From: Paraspadella gotoi
Lineage: Eukaryota; Chaetognatha
Length of the DNA stretch: 64,000 bases
Direction: 5' to 3'
Assembly: GCA_051294375.1 (NCBI GenBank)
Contig: CM119264.1
Span: forward strand, 6,059,621 to 6,123,620
Shown: positions 12,389 through 25,978 of the stretch, piece after piece
Position numbering within the stretch: position 1 is the first letter of the stretch
Layout: each line of letters begins with the position of its first letter
Notes under the pieces: generated by a model
What the model was told of the DNA's origin: nothing
What the model saw: the letters and a program-made list of their open reading frames with translations, nothing else
The model's database searches: none
Made by a program: the position numbers and the translations under genes

Positions 12389-15149
12389 CTATAACTCACT
12401 CTTTTCGGTCCGTCGGTCCGCGCGCCCTCAATATTGTCGGGCACACACTTATATAATGTCAGAACATCGGAATTATGATAAATTATGCAAAAAAATGATC
12501 TGTCCGTCGTCCGTCTGTCCTCGTGCCGTCGTCCGTCCGTCCGTCGCGTCCGTCCGTAGTTCCGTCCGCCCGCCCGCGTCCTCCGTGTCGTCCGTCCGTC
12601 CGTCCGCTCCGTCCGTCCGTCCCACCTTAGCAAAAAACACACCAATGTACTCGTGATTGAGGATGGATTTTTTAATGAAAATTTTGTGTGAGGATAGGTA
12701 AGTGATGTGATTTGAGCCGGATATGAAGTTTCGATGGAATCGTGCCGAGTGGAAATGAGTTTTTAAATGGAAAAACAAAAAAATAATTCACTATTGAACA
12801 CCAATTGCTCAATGAGTGGATGAGGCCTTGATTGACCTGCGAATTTTGTATGTGGGTAGGAAAGTGTGTGATTGGAACAGGGAAATCAAGTTCGATGGAT
12901 AGTTTGCAGTTGAGAAATGAGTTTAAATGGAAAAAAAACAAAAAACCTGTTTTCTAATTGATTATGCTCTTTTCCTTTTATATTAAATGTATATGCAGGA
13001 ATGTATTAAATAAATCAATAATTAATAGCTATATTAAATCAATTAGTAAATATAAATTCACATCAAATAATTAAATATAATTAGTCAACATATCCGTCCT
13101 CCGTCTAATCTTAGCAAAAAGCGTCCAATGAACTCGTGATTTGGCTGGTTGGAATTGGAAATAAATTTTGTGTGTGAGTAAGGAAAGTGTGTGGATAAAG
13201 CTGGAGTATAAAGTTCGATGGAATCGTGCTCGTGAGTGGAAATTAGTTTAGGAAAAAAACATAAGTCGAATTTACTAAAATCCTTTTACTTATTTACCAA
13301 TAAATACTCTGATTAATCTATAATGTGGATGGATACGATTGAGATGAAAATTTTGGTGTGTGGGTTAGGAAAATGTGGTGACGAAGCTTGATATAGTTTC
13401 AGTGGAAACGTACCAGTGGAAAATGATCTCTAACCATGAAAACCATCATGCAGTCACATTTTACTTGAATCTTTATTTATTTATTTTAACGCGCTATGAT
13501 AGAATTGAATGAAATTTTGTGTGCCAAGTAGGAAAGTGAGTGAAGAAGCCTAGATATAAAGTTTTGGACGGAATGCCAAGTTGAAAAATGATTGCAAGTT
13601 GAAAAATGATGGCAAAGTTAAAACAAATCTGTAAAAGCATAAGGGATCGTCGCCTATTGCATAAAAAGAGAGAGAGAGAGAGAGAAAGAGAGAGTGAGAA
13701 GAGAAGAGTGAGAGAGTGAGAGAGAAGAGAGGAGTGAGATGAGAGAGAGTGAGGCAGAGGAGAGAGAGAAGGGAGACATAAAATAAAAAAAATCTAAAAA
13801 CGTCAAAGATCGAGCCAGAGCCCCTATCAAAGAAAATTAATGAAAAAACCCGGGAAAAAAACGAATGAAATCAGCGATACACGAATTATGATGTAATAGT
13901 AATTGATTAAGGTAATACTAATTGATGATGTAAATAGTAATTTATTGATGTATAGGATTGTTATTGATTCCGATGATAAATTCAATTATTTGATTCGATG
14001 ATAGTCTCATTCACTGCTGTGGTGATAGTCATTCCACTGATGCGATGATTGTCATCATTGATGCGATGATAGCAATAAAACAAAAAAATGCGTGTATGAG
14101 TGAAGAGAAGAGAGGAGAGAGGAGAGAGAGAAGAAGAGGAGAGAGAGAGATAAGAAAGAGAATAAATCCACGAAAATCTCGGATGAAAATATGGGATTTT
14201 GTATTGAAAAAAAGCGCGTGAATAAATGGCGTAATAATAAAAATTTTACGAAGGAAAAAAATAATCATGAATTTTTCAAAAAACAAACGATCACGCAAGA
14301 GATCGGACAGAGAGGGACAGACACACACAGAGAGAAAAAGAGAGAGAGACAGCCGCTGCAGAGAAAAAGAGAGAGAGAAAGAGCGATAATTAATAATTAA
14401 AAGAGAGAAGAAAAGAGAAAGCTCTACGAGCCCCTTTACTCGGTTAAAGAATCAAGCAGTACCCAATGCGCTGGACGTGAGCGTGAGCTTTTCTCTACCC
14501 AAGAGCGTACCGGGTTTCGCAAACCCTTTCGCGGGCACAGTTTTTTTCATTAGTAGCCACATATATCTAAATTTTTTGTAAAAGAAAAAAAAGAAGGAGG
14601 AAGAGAGAGAGAGAGAGAGAGACGGAGAGAAAGAAGCTGAGAGAGGGAAATCAGAGAAGCAGTGACGGAGAAAAAGAGAGAGGAGAGAGAGAGCGACATA
14701 TGATTTTAAAAGAAAAGAGAGAGAGAGAGCGACATATAATTAAAACGTTTTTGTTTTGTAAAATAAAACATAAACAAATACGAATATTGATTATGAAATG
14801 AGAATTTTAAGATCTTGACCTTAGAAGCATTATGAAATTTCAACTCCCTTTGATATCACACTTTCAGAAGCCAGTGATTGCAAAACCGTGACCGAAGTAA
14901 ACCGAAATCAAACTCGATAATAGAGGATATTTGTTTGTTTTGATAAAATGTAACAAAACATTTAATAACTGCCTGACTCAATTTTAAGGACATCGAATGA
15001 GGACAGCTGAATAGTAAATTATAATTATTAATATAAAATTAATTATAATCTATATAATTAATTAATCTATTAATTAATTAATTAATCGTAGGCAGATCCG
15101 ACATTGGTTTCTCAAAACTTGTTTTTAGTCTAACTCGCATCAAGTCCAC

Positions 15150-15420
15150 TTTACGTCTGGTCTGTCGGTCGGTAAATGTCTGGTCCGTTGTCTGTCCCAA
15201 CTTAAGTTAAAAATGCATATAATTTGCTTATAGTGATTGCACAATTTGTTAAGACAAAAAAAAAACCTCACCTATGGAACTGCGTGCTAGCGCTGCCTTC
15301 AGAATTCCTAAAACTATAAGGAATAAAATACGGAATTTTGTTGCAGTACATGTCTGAATACATGGGCAAAGTTTTTTTAGTCATGTTCACGGTCAATGTA
15401 TGTCATTTTCATGTGATAAA
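15150..15420. repeat. Interspersed repeat R1, copy 2
   Basis: Counterpart of 3,537-3,800 within the second large block, carrying the same boxes with scattered indels. Confidence 0.65.
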
Positions 15421-17331
15421 AGGAAATACACGTGGATATAAAGTTCCGCTGTCGGCGCAACACATTGGAATAACCGGTTCTTATTATTCTTTTTCTTTAT
15501 TCCTCTCTTTACCCCAACTGCCTCGACATCTGGCGTGGTTTATTTGGAAACGTTGGCGCCGTCGGAGGGCGGGCCGGGGCTGTAGACCCTTTTTTTCAGT
15601 ANNNNNNNNNNNNNNNNNNNNNNNNNGGGGGGGGTGGTGTGAGCGCCCTCAATCGCGTATTTGATTCAGTCACTTTCACTTTTTAAAAAGTCGAGGCTCA
15701 CTATGTACAATGTACGTACATGGACAATGTCATTGTACGTACATTGTCCACATTCATTTCTTCTCGTCTGGAGACTCTGCCTTTGGAGGTTTCACGGTCA
15801 ACGCCGATCAACCGTCTGCATTTATACTTAACTCTAATACAATCTACCGAGCCAACACAAACGATTCGTCCAGCACCAACGAAGTCACTGAACTATGAGG
15901 ATCTCTCAATCAGGACATAACATTCCCCGTTCTTGACTCGGAACAAATTCGCTTTTGACTCGCCCCAAACACTTGGCGAAAGTGACACTCACTCACTTAC
16001 CCTTTTTACCCGACACGACCTCGCGCATTCGCCTTTTGCTCACGCCCCTTACTCCCCCCCCTTCCCAGGACGTCAGACAATCATCCCATCACCATTTCAT
16101 TTGCCCTTTCCCCCCCCTGATCCCCCCCCTGATCCCCCCCCTCATTTCCACAGCCAGGCCGATCGTCGCTGCCCACTTTTCCCTTAATCCTCTCGGTCGT
16201 TTGCGGCGGCGAAAGGCAGATTCGTCGTTGATGACTGATTAGACTCTCGAGTGGAAACGAAAGACGCTCCCTGGCGCGACGCGGCTTGACGGTGACGGAT
16301 TAATCGGCTGAGATTCGTTTCATGCGCGACGGAGATGCGTGCGCGGCGCGGCGCACGGAACAGATCCGACGCCACGCAAGACGTTGGTGAACGGTGATAC
16401 GCACGCGCGTTCCAAAGGTCGATTTCGACATTGGGAAGCGATGATGCTTCGAACGTGCGAGGTCTCGCCGGAGCCGTTACCCAATTTATTCGTGCGACGG
16501 ATAATGGGAAGAACGGACGATTAATATCGCGATATCGTTAATAATTCGTTATACATCGTTATATCCGGTTTTTTATTTTACTATGATGTGCGGTTGGCGG
16601 GATCGAGTCCTGCGAAGGTTGAACATAATTCCTACCGAATAGTACACCATCTGAATCGTTCGTTCTAATGTTATTTACGATATGGTTTTTCTTTTTTTAA
16701 GTTCAGCGGCGTGATCTTTCTTCGCAAGGACCGAGAAAAACCAAGACGAGCCTGGACGAGGATATAACTGCTAATTCGTTTCTTAAGAACAATTTAAAAA
16801 AAAAGGAAAAAAAAACCTTTTTTTCGCACGAAATTCCGTTGACTGGTCATTAACGACCAACTTGGATCATTGGATCGGGTCAGAGGTCAAATCGATAAAA
16901 TCGCGGGTCGAAAAGAGGTCTCGTCGGGTCGAAGGTCAAATGAAATTCCGTCGAATCGGGGTTGAGAAACGTCTATCTAGGGGTAGAGGGTTTCATCGAG
17001 GAAAGGGAATGCTTACGGGGAAAAAAAAGGGAATGCTGAAAAGGTAAAGGAAATGCTGAAAGGGGAGGAGGCCGAGGTGAGTGAGAATGAAGAAACTCAT
17101 GAAAAATTAATTAAGACGCAGGTTCACTCGAAAGTAGATCTTTCGGTCACCCTCCCGTTGTTTAACTCACGGACCAAAAATGCTTGCTTGCTTGCTTTTT
17201 CTTTATTTATTTATTGCATACTGACCCGGACTAATCCGCCTTATTTGTCTGTCAGTCGAACCTCGCAACTAGATCCCGTTGCAACGTAAATCAAAGCCAC
17301 CGCAAACAAGAGACGAAAAGCAGAAAAAGCT

Positions 17332-17408
<77 letters not shown>

Positions 17409-17572
17409 TGCGTATAGTTTTTATGGTTTTGCACAAAAGTGTTTTTCGTTTTCTTTTTCCTTCGAAGAATCGAAAACGGGGATTTGCATAGGGAGGAGGA
17501 TTAGTTTATCCGACGAGAAGGAAAACCGAGAGAGAGAACGAGAGAGACGACGAGAGAGAGAGAGAGAGAGGC

Positions 17573-17608
<36 letters not shown>

Positions 17609-18981
17609 TGAGAGAGAACCCAAATACAGAGAGAACAGACTGGTTAGAAGGAAATGGCGAGCCAGAAATATAAAAAAAAATTATTGCTGACCTCATTTCG
17701 TCTTCATTGACTCCCCGGAAGGTCATTTTTGGGAGGTCTCTCGAATCAAATGAGAGAGAGAGAGCAGAGAGAGTAGTAGCAGAGAGAGAGAGAGAGAGAG
17801 AAAAAATTGAATATTGAACATTTATCTGAGTGGGGCTTTAGGCACTAACTTAGACCCTTAAAAGCGACTTAGATAACTCTGATGTGAGTTTTTAAGATAT
17901 TAAAAACGTTTTAAACTGTTAAAACTTTGGTAGAAAGTAAACGGCTTGAGTACTTAAGGCTATGTTTGGACATCTTATGAACATACTTGCTATCTAATTT
18001 AAAGATTTAAGGTAAAGAACAATGATTATGAAACCTTTCCAATTTGAAATTTATGCAGAAGTCTTTTCTTTCCAGAGAGAGAGAGGGAGACTGAGTAAAA
18101 AATCAAAGCTTCTCTGACCGATTTTTAATATGCCACTTTGGCATCAGAGGAACAGTTATTGGACCATAGTATACGTATTTCGTTTTTTTTAAATCCTGCT
18201 TCTCACAATCTCTTTTCTCTAGTTGACGCTCTCCTAAATCCTTCCGGAGTTAGATATTTTATAATTTGTACACATTTTAGTGATAAATTTTATCATTATA
18301 TTTTTATTGGTTTTCTTTGTCATCATGGAGAAAAGCATCAAACGTGTAAAGTCGTTTCACAAAGCATATGTATGTGGCAAGTCACTGCCGCAACCATTTA
18401 CACTCAAGAAAATGCGAATATGATCGCGATGAATATGATTGATCGACCACTCTCGTCCACTGGTCACTTTTCACTCTGGCCGTCATCCACTCCCGCCCTC
18501 AATAACCACCCACGCCCCTAATGGTCGCTTTAATAAGCGACAGTGGATTCAGCGACGCCTAGCGGCCATTTTCATAACGACGGGTTTTATCTCGTCCGAA
18601 GTCCAAGCTCCCTTGTCGTTGTTGTCGTCATCATTATCGCAATCGTCAGTATTGTAAATTTTGAAATTCGACGATCGTAGATTTCATTGCAAAGTCATTG
18701 TAATCGAAATCATAATTACATTGTCCTTCTGTTTACACGTTAATATTATTAGCGATCCCCTCATTGACGACTGCCGTCGTCTTCATCATCAGCGTCGTCG
18801 TCGTTGTCGTCGTCGTAAAGATGGAGTAGAATCGGCGCCGATGGAAAGACCTTCTTTCCGGTCGATCGGACTGCGACGATTCGAAGGTCGAACATCATTT
18901 CTGTTCCATGACTTCGAACGTCATTTCCGTTCATCGTGGATCGAAGATCATTTGACTCATTTTTAGTAAAGCTCAAAGCAA

Positions 18982-19016
<35 letters not shown>

Positions 19017-19602
19017 NNNNNNNNNNNNNNNNNNNNNNNNNNNNNNNNNNNNNNNNNNNNNNNNNNNNNNNNNNNNNNNNNNNNNNNNNNNNNNNNNNNN
19101 NNNNNNNNNNNNNNNNNNNNNNNNNNNNNNNNNNNNNNNNNNNNNNNNNNNNNNNNNNNNNNNNNNNNNNNNNNNNNNNNNNNNNNNNNNNNNNNNNNNN
19201 NNNNNNNNNNNNNNNNNNNNNNNNNNNNNNNNNNNNNNNNNNNNNNNNNNNNNNNNNNNNNNNNNNNNNNNNNNNNNNNNNNNNNNTGGTTTTGATAAAG
19301 ATTTATTGTTCTAAAAACCATGCGGTCAACCTCAACAACAAATTATGAGCATAGAGAGAGAGAGAGAGAGNNNNNNNNNNNNNNNNNNNNNNNNNNNNNN
19401 NNNNNNNNNNNNNNNNNNNNNNNNNNNNNNNNNNNNNNNNNNNNNNNNNNNNNNNNNNNNNNNNNNNNNNNNNNNNNNNNNNNNNNNNNNNNNNNNNNNN
19501 NNNNNNNNNNNNNNNNNNNNNNNNNNNNNNNNNNNNNNNNNNNNNNNNNNNNNNNNNNNNNNNNNNNNNNNNNNNNNNNNNNNNNNNNNNNNNNNNNNNN
19601 NN
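19017..19602. other. Assembly gaps (270 N and 232 N)
   Basis: N runs at 19,017-19,286 and 19,371-19,602 flank about 85 bases that end in a GA array. Smaller gaps lie at 7,753-7,777, 7,901-8,040, 15,602-15,626, 19,666-19,675, 20,587-20,831, 21,954-21,963, 24,509-24,608, 56,778-56,802 and 58,345-58,369. The recurrent 10-, 25- and 100-N sizes look like placeholders, not measured lengths. Confidence 0.98.
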
Positions 19603-19675
19603 AAGCAAGCCGCGGGAAGATTGAGGGCTTCAAAAACCAATGTTCAGAGGAATAATTTTAGTTTANNNNNNNNNN

Positions 19676-22600
19676 TACATATGAAATATTCATGATATTC
19701 AATAGGAGACGAAACCAAATTCTTCCCCTGAAAAAAAATTTTTTTTGCTTAAAAGATATAACTCCTAGTGTACGACGACAACGACAACGACAACGACAAC
19801 GAAAACGACTGTTGGATTCAAATTTTATTCGTACGAATCGAAAGATTTGCAAATAGAATCATTAACATATTTTACAGTTTCATTTATTTTTTACTTTAAA
19901 AATGTATTCATACAAAACTGAATATCATTTAGTAATTTACATTAAAAAATTGTCAGATAGGAAACGAAACATACTTTTTTTTGTTTAATTCTGTTTTATT
20001 TTGCTTCTCATCGTTTTGTCTTCAACTTGAGAATTCCCGGGTTAATTTTCCCGCTCTCTCGCTTTGTCTCTGAGAAGTGAGAAGTACTTCTATTTTTGAA
20101 GAGTGTGAAACCTAACTAACCAAAGAAAGAAAATAGATTCACGAGTATTCAGCAAGACCTATGATTTTGTATAACAAGTAATTAAATTTCTCTTCAACTA
20201 TTTCAATATGTATCACTACTCAAAATTAAATATTGAAATAAAATCTTTTTCTCCAAACGTCTCTTCATTATCGACATTGACCTATGACAACACTTTATTT
20301 TTTTAGATCTTTTTTAATTTCTTCAACTTTTCCCTTTCCTTTTTTTCTCCCTCTCCTTTCTATTTTTCCCTCTCCTTTCCCTCTCCTTTCTCCCTCTCCT
20401 GTCTTTAACTTTCTCCCTTTCCTTTTTTTTCTCTTTCCTTTTTTTTCTCGTTCCTTTTTTTCTCTCTTTCCTTTTTTTCTCCCTTTCCTTTTTTTTCTCC
20501 CTTTCCTTTTTCTCCTATTTTCTTTTTGACCTTCAAAAGAAGAAAGAAAACATTCATCGCCATCTATTTTAACGCCTTTTTCGTGTNNNNNNNNNNNNNN
20601 NNNNNNNNNNNNNNNNNNNNNNNNNNNNNNNNNNNNNNNNNNNNNNNNNNNNNNNNNNNNNNNNNNNNNNNNNNNNNNNNNNNNNNNNNNNNNNNNNNNN
20701 NNNNNNNNNNNNNNNNNNNNNNNNNNNNNNNNNNNNNNNNNNNNNNNNNNNNNNNNNNNNNNNNNNNNNNNNNNNNNNNNNNNNNNNNNNNNNNNNNNNN
20801 NNNNNNNNNNNNNNNNNNNNNNNNNNNNNNNAAAAAAAAACTCACGAAACTTTCTCTTCAAAACATTTAATTTCACAAAAAACTGATTTACTGGCAAAAA
20901 CGAAATTGAATTGTCAGTCCTGTGCAAATTTTCCCCTTCGTATGTGTTGATTGGCCTCGCGACAGATATTCCACTATGCAAATATGCGGTCGTGCAAGGC
21001 TTTGATGGAAACCAGCGTCCAAAATTACTGAAAAAAACACTGGCAGATTATATTGACTTAACTTACAGTCGAAAGTGTTTTGTTACAATTCTAGAAAACG
21101 TTTTGTTTCTAAAAAAAAAGTTTAACGACTGACTGACCGACCTACCTGAACGAAAAAGACAAAAAATATACACAATCAGTTAATTCACAGTCTCATTAAC
21201 CTATTAACCCATGACCTCACCTCGCCACCGACCTACCTACTATTACTATATTTAATTCGTTTTAATTTTCTCGTCCGGAGAGACGATCAACTCCGGACCG
21301 ACGTCGAAACCCCGAAAGCATCAAAGGCGAATGGAAGGAATACAAATGGCCGGTTTATGTTGGAAGGCAATGGAAGGGGGGGGCGGAGATAGGGGGGATG
21401 GAAGGGGGGCGAGGGAGCAGACGAGGCCTCGTTAACAGGCAAATAACTACGGGCGAATAACTACAGGCGGTACAAGTCGAGACGACCGGCGAGAAGGAAA
21501 ACAAAATCGAGGGAGATGTCAATCAATCAAGGGTAAGAGATAAGGGATCAAGCAATCCGCTTTGAATTAATTGACTGAATCAAAGATTAATCCGCCTTTT
21601 TGCAGCGACTGATATCGAAAGATTGACTATGACGAAATTGAACAGTTTGCTTTATCAAAAAATGAGGGAGTGAATTTATTTTTTGAATTATTTGTTTCAT
21701 TCCACTTTAAGTTTTAAGTTTTAAAAAAGAAATTAGTTCAGTTAAAATGAGCTGGGTCTCATGCCCGGTTAACCAAGCACAGAAAGAGAGAAACAGAGAG
21801 CGAGAGAGTCAGAGAGTCGAAAGGAGAGATTGAGCGCGAGAAAAAAAAAAACAAAAAAACAAACGAGCTCACCCGGCGAAACGAGTTACGTTAAATCATT
21901 TCTCCGTCCGTAACAAATCACGTCATTGTCGTATATGCTTTTCGTCGTTACCCNNNNNNNNNNATCTTTCTCCCTTTTACAAGATTTTTTTTCCCTTCGT
22001 ATTTTTCCTTACTATTTTACTATCTCCTTCACTCAAATTCAATTTTGATAGTTTCGATTTTATTCTATTTTGCTTCACTGTTAAATTTTAACTTTACACT
22101 GCCTCACTGTCCTACCCTGCACATTATTTCAACTTTAATTTTATCCTGTATTCTTACTATTCCATTACTAAAACTCATTATTCCTTTTAATTTCACTATT
22201 TTCACTCACTATTTCCATTTTCATACTTTGTCTATTTTAACACACCATTTCGCTTTTTATTAATTCACTATTTCAACTCTCCCATTACTATTTTAACTCA
22301 CCATTTCCGACTTCTGATTCACGAATTCAACTTACCATTTCGATTTTCATTGAATCACTATTTTTACTCACTATTTCGATTTTTTGTTTACTTTTTAACG
22401 CACAATTTCGATCTTTTCTCCTAAAAAAAAACTACCATCTCTCTCTTTTTACTTAGCATTTCATCCTTTACAATTTCTTTCCCCCCTCTCTTTCACCGAT
22501 GGATTCGAATCGCGCATTCATTTACTAACCCTCCCCTCCTTGACCCGTGAGCCGATCCTCGATCTCAGCATCTCTTTCTCGCGCCTTTTTCTTCACTCGC

Positions 22601-23225
22601 TCTTCTTCCCGGCCTCCTCTTCCTTCTCTCCTTTACGCTGCGCCTTTCTGTCCTCATCCTTTCCTTACTCGAGAGAGCAGCTGCTCCGATGTTTCCAGGC
22701 CTTGGCCAAAGACGGTCGAGGGGGAAAAACCACTCTCCCGCTACCTTTGACCTCTAAACATCATCCCCCTCTCTCGCTATCTCCCTCTTGTTCATAGAAA
22801 CTCTGAAAAGTCGAAAACAAAACAGATTCGTTGACCGCTCCCTTCTCTCTCTCTCTGGACTTCGTCTTCACGTATCTGCGCTTCGTTCTCCCTCTCGCCT
22901 TCTTGAACTTTCGTCTCTCTCTCTTTCTCTCTCTCTCTTCTCTCTTCTCTCTTTCTCTCTTCTTCGCAGAGGCGTCCGCGTAGGAAATAAAAAAACCAGA
23001 TCTGACTAGCTCCCTCTCGCCGCTGAGTTTGCCCCCCCTCTTTTCTCTCTCTCTCTTCTCTCTCTATCTCTCTCTCCTTGCTCCCTCCTCTCTCCCTCTC
23101 ACTATCTCTCTCTCTTGCTCTCTCTCTCTCCCTCTCCCTCTCTCTCACTTCTTTTCTCTCTCGTATCTTCTCTCCCTCTCCCTCCCTCTCCCCGTTTCTT
23201 CTTGGTTTCTTTGTCCTGTCTCAGA
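19676..23225. other. Intergenic region rich in pyrimidine tracts
   Basis: AT-rich DNA with a gap at 20,587-20,831, a G-rich patch at 21,370-21,420, repeated 'actatttcaactcac'-like short words at 22,100-22,420 and CT arrays at 22,840-23,200 leading into the gag-like ORF. Nothing here looks coding. Confidence 0.6.
20325..20525. repeat. Pyrimidine minisatellite (ctccctttccttttttt-like unit)
   Basis: About a dozen diverged units of 12-18 bp built from 'ccctttcctttttttctc'. It produces a spurious Lys/Gly-rich frame on the minus strand. Confidence 0.85.
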
Positions 23226-24508
23226 ATGGATACCATTCAATATGAGGATGAATTCTCTCAATTTTATGAGGAAGCTCCCTGGACCGACGTTGTTTCCCAA
23301 TCTATTTCAAACATAGAAAACAGGTTTGAGAAATTAGAAAAGGTTCTACTAGACAAAATAGTAGGCGTGTATGAGTCCAGAATAGATCAATGGGATGCAA
23401 GATATTCACAACTTCGATCTTTGTATGACAAAAGAGGAGACGGACTTCTTGAGAGCAAACAAAAGCTTTATGACGTAACTCAAGAGCTAAAAGAAACAAA
23501 GGAGGAACTTTCAGGGATGAAAAACCAGAACGAAAAAATTTCGCAAATTCAGTTTAAACTTGACAAAGGAAAGAATGAACTTTGCAAAAAAGAACAAGAA
23601 CTCTATGACATCAAGAGAGAACTAAAGGAAACTAAAGAAAAACTAGCAGAAATGAAAAACCTAAATGATAAAATTTCAAAAATTCAGTTGAAACTCGACA
23701 AAAGAAACAAGGAACTTAGTGAAAAAGAACAAGAACTTTGCATCATAAAGCGGGAGCTAAAAGAAACAAAGGAAAAGGTTATGCAAGTAGAAAATGAAAA
23801 TAAAAAAAATTCACAGTTACAAATAAAATTTGATGAAAAAGATCATGAACTTAGCATAAAAGAAAAGGAACTTAGTGACCTCAAATTAGAGCTAAAAGAA
23901 AAAAAAGAAAGGCCGTCAGAAACGAAGTCGCCACACGCCGCAACCTTGGCAACTAACGATAGTAAAGAATCTCCTCTCCCTCCTGTCTTTCCTCCCTCTA
24001 CCACAGCCTCCAACTATAAAGAAATGTCTTTGGCGGCAATCCTTCCATCATCTAATCGAAAAACCGCGCGAAGGAGATATGCGCTAATAATGAAAGCCCC
24101 AACTCCTACAAAATCACCCAAAATTTTCCTTTCCCCGCAACCTTTAAAATCTGTGACTTGCCTTTTTTGTGGGAAAAATCACTCGGTCACTCAATGCTTT
24201 AAGTTCAGAACTCTTCATTTTAATGACAAGAAATTATTTGCTACAAACCATCGACTTTGTTTTAGATGTCTGACGCCCGGTCATGTCTCCAAGCATTGTC
24301 GGTCTAATGGTCGTTGTTTCGTCTGCAATGGGTTTCACCATTCCTCACTTCACGATTCATCTTTCCAAAAATTTCCCAAAAATATGTCAATACGGAATGT
24401 ACAAACCTCTGCCTTAAAAATTATCTCTGAGTCACCCTCCATGTTAAATCCTATGATGATGTCAACTCTACCAGAAAGAACAACTCTAACATCAACATCA
24501 ACTCCGAC
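23226..24508 (+). CDS. BEL/Pao-type retrotransposon gag-like protein, truncated by a gap
   Basis: Open for about 427 codons from the ATG at 23,226 to the gap at 24,509. I chose this ATG because the in-frame upstream codons from 23,115 are only a CT microsatellite (Leu/Ser/Pro). Residues about 80-235 form a charged coiled coil with a 45-residue period (about 3.5 units, marked by the heptads ELKETKEK and KEQEL). A Ser/Pro-rich linker follows. From residue 312 comes a zinc-knuckle cluster: C-x2-C-x3-H-x4-C, a second C-x2-C-x4-H-x4-C (LCFRCLTPGH), then C-x2-C-x3-HH-x3-H. In known BEL/Pao elements this triple knuckle with 'HHSSLH' lies between gag and protease. No protease, reverse transcriptase, integrase or LTR is visible after the gap, so this is a fragment or an unassembled element. 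Confidence 0.8.
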
Positions 24509-25386
24509 NNNNNNNNNNNNNNNNNNNNNNNNNNNNNNNNNNNNNNNNNNNNNNNNNNNNNNNNNNNNNNNNNNNNNNNNNNNNNNNNNNNNNNNNNNNN
24601 NNNNNNNNTACCTTAGGTCTATACCAAATAATTAATTAAATTTATGAAAGTTTGAACCCGAGTTAAGCATTTTTTAATGTTTGGATTGACAGACAGACAA
24701 TACCGACGATCGACGGAACGAACCGATAAAGTGACGGAGTACGCGGCGCAAAAAATCGAAGGAATTGACAAAAATAAATGGACATTTGGACAATGTGAGA
24801 CTAATACCAAGGACATCAAGTGGACAAGATAACATTCATGGAAGAAGAGAGAGAGAGAGGAGGAGAGAGAGGAGGAGAGAGAGAGATGAGCAGAGAGAGA
24901 GAGAGAGAGAGAGGGAGAATTAGAGTGGAAAGATGAAGAGATACCTGACTTTCTGCATCTTTCTCATAACTTAGACCTTCTCCTGCTTCACTTCATCTTC
25001 TCGTCTACTCGTCTTTTTGTGTGTAAAAGAGTTTTAAACTACAAAGGGTTAATGACGATATTTCAGGACATTACTCCCTATATTTCCATATGTTCAACAC
25101 TGTCATTCGAATCAATCGAATGGAGGACTCTCCCCAGCTAAGAGAGGCGGAAGTCTCTGTGATCCCGACAGGACTGAAAAAGGGAGGACGAACCACAAAG
25201 CGAAATCGAATTGACGAAGGAGGGACTCTTCAAGCCTTGGAGAGCAGGGAAGACGAGACCGAAAGGAGCGAATAGGCCCTACTCGGGATCGAAGGATCCG
25301 AGGCTGGAGCGAGGGGACGAATAGCTAAGAGAAATGAAGAAGGCGAAACGAAGGAGAGAGAAAGGAAGATAAGACAGGGCGAAAGG

Positions 25387-25760
25387 GTGACTGAAGGGAC
25401 GGAAGTGACGAAGGGACGAAGGGACGAAGGGACGAAGGGACGAAGGGACGAAGGGACAAGGACGAAAAGGGAGGGACAAGACGAAGGTACGAAGGGACGA
25501 GAAGGAACGAAGGGAGGAAGAGGGACGACGAGTGGACCGAAGGTGACGAAGGGGAGAAGGGACGAAAGGACGAAGGATTAAAAGTAGGCGGAGGCGAAAG
25601 GATCGAACGGACAGGAAAGGGACGGAAGGGAAGGACGAAAGGCACCGGAAGGGACGAAGGAAACAAAGGACGAAAGGGACGAGGGACGAAGGACGAAGGG
25701 GACGAAAGGAACTGAAAGGGACGAAGGGACGAAGAGGACGAAGGACGAAAGAGGCGGCCG
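25387..25760. repeat. 8-bp minisatellite (GGGACGAA)n, long copy
   Basis: Head-to-tail 'gggacgaa' units with irregular interruptions. Frames through it read a false 8-residue repeat (GTKGRRDE). The counterpart at 37,730-37,845 has shorter, more regular units. Confidence 0.9.
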
Positions 25761-25978
25761 GCGGCACGCGCGTTACGAGAGAACTCGGAGCAATTGACCG
25801 TCCTCGTTCGCGCTTCTTTCGTCCATTGGGCTCCGGCTAACGGACCCCGCCCACATTCCCCCCCCCGGCGACTCCCCCAGCGGCGCATAACTTATTCTCT
25901 TTTTTTTCCCCCATCAACTTCGGGACCCACCCCAATCACTCCCTCCCCCACCCAAACAAATCCCCTCTCACCAACTCA

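Larger units (their letters stand above)
11700..19340. repeat. Large duplicated non-coding block, copy 2
   Basis: Same content and order as 1-7,752, with the offset shrinking from about 11,713 near 645 to about 11,450 near 7,500 because of many small deletions. It is interrupted by gaps at 15,602-15,626 and 19,017-19,286. Both copies start within a long CT tract and end at a conserved segment ('tttattgttctaaaa') next to gaps, so the boundaries are simple sequence or Ns. No conserved open frame is present. Confidence 0.85.

Noticed and set aside
23115-23225. Upstream in-frame ATG for the gag-like ORF
   Set aside because: The 37 extra residues are encoded by a CT microsatellite; the ATG at 23,226 begins normal protein sequence.
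24841-24920. GA array considered as a CRISPR-like or satellite array
   Set aside because: Plain dinucleotide repeat without spacers.
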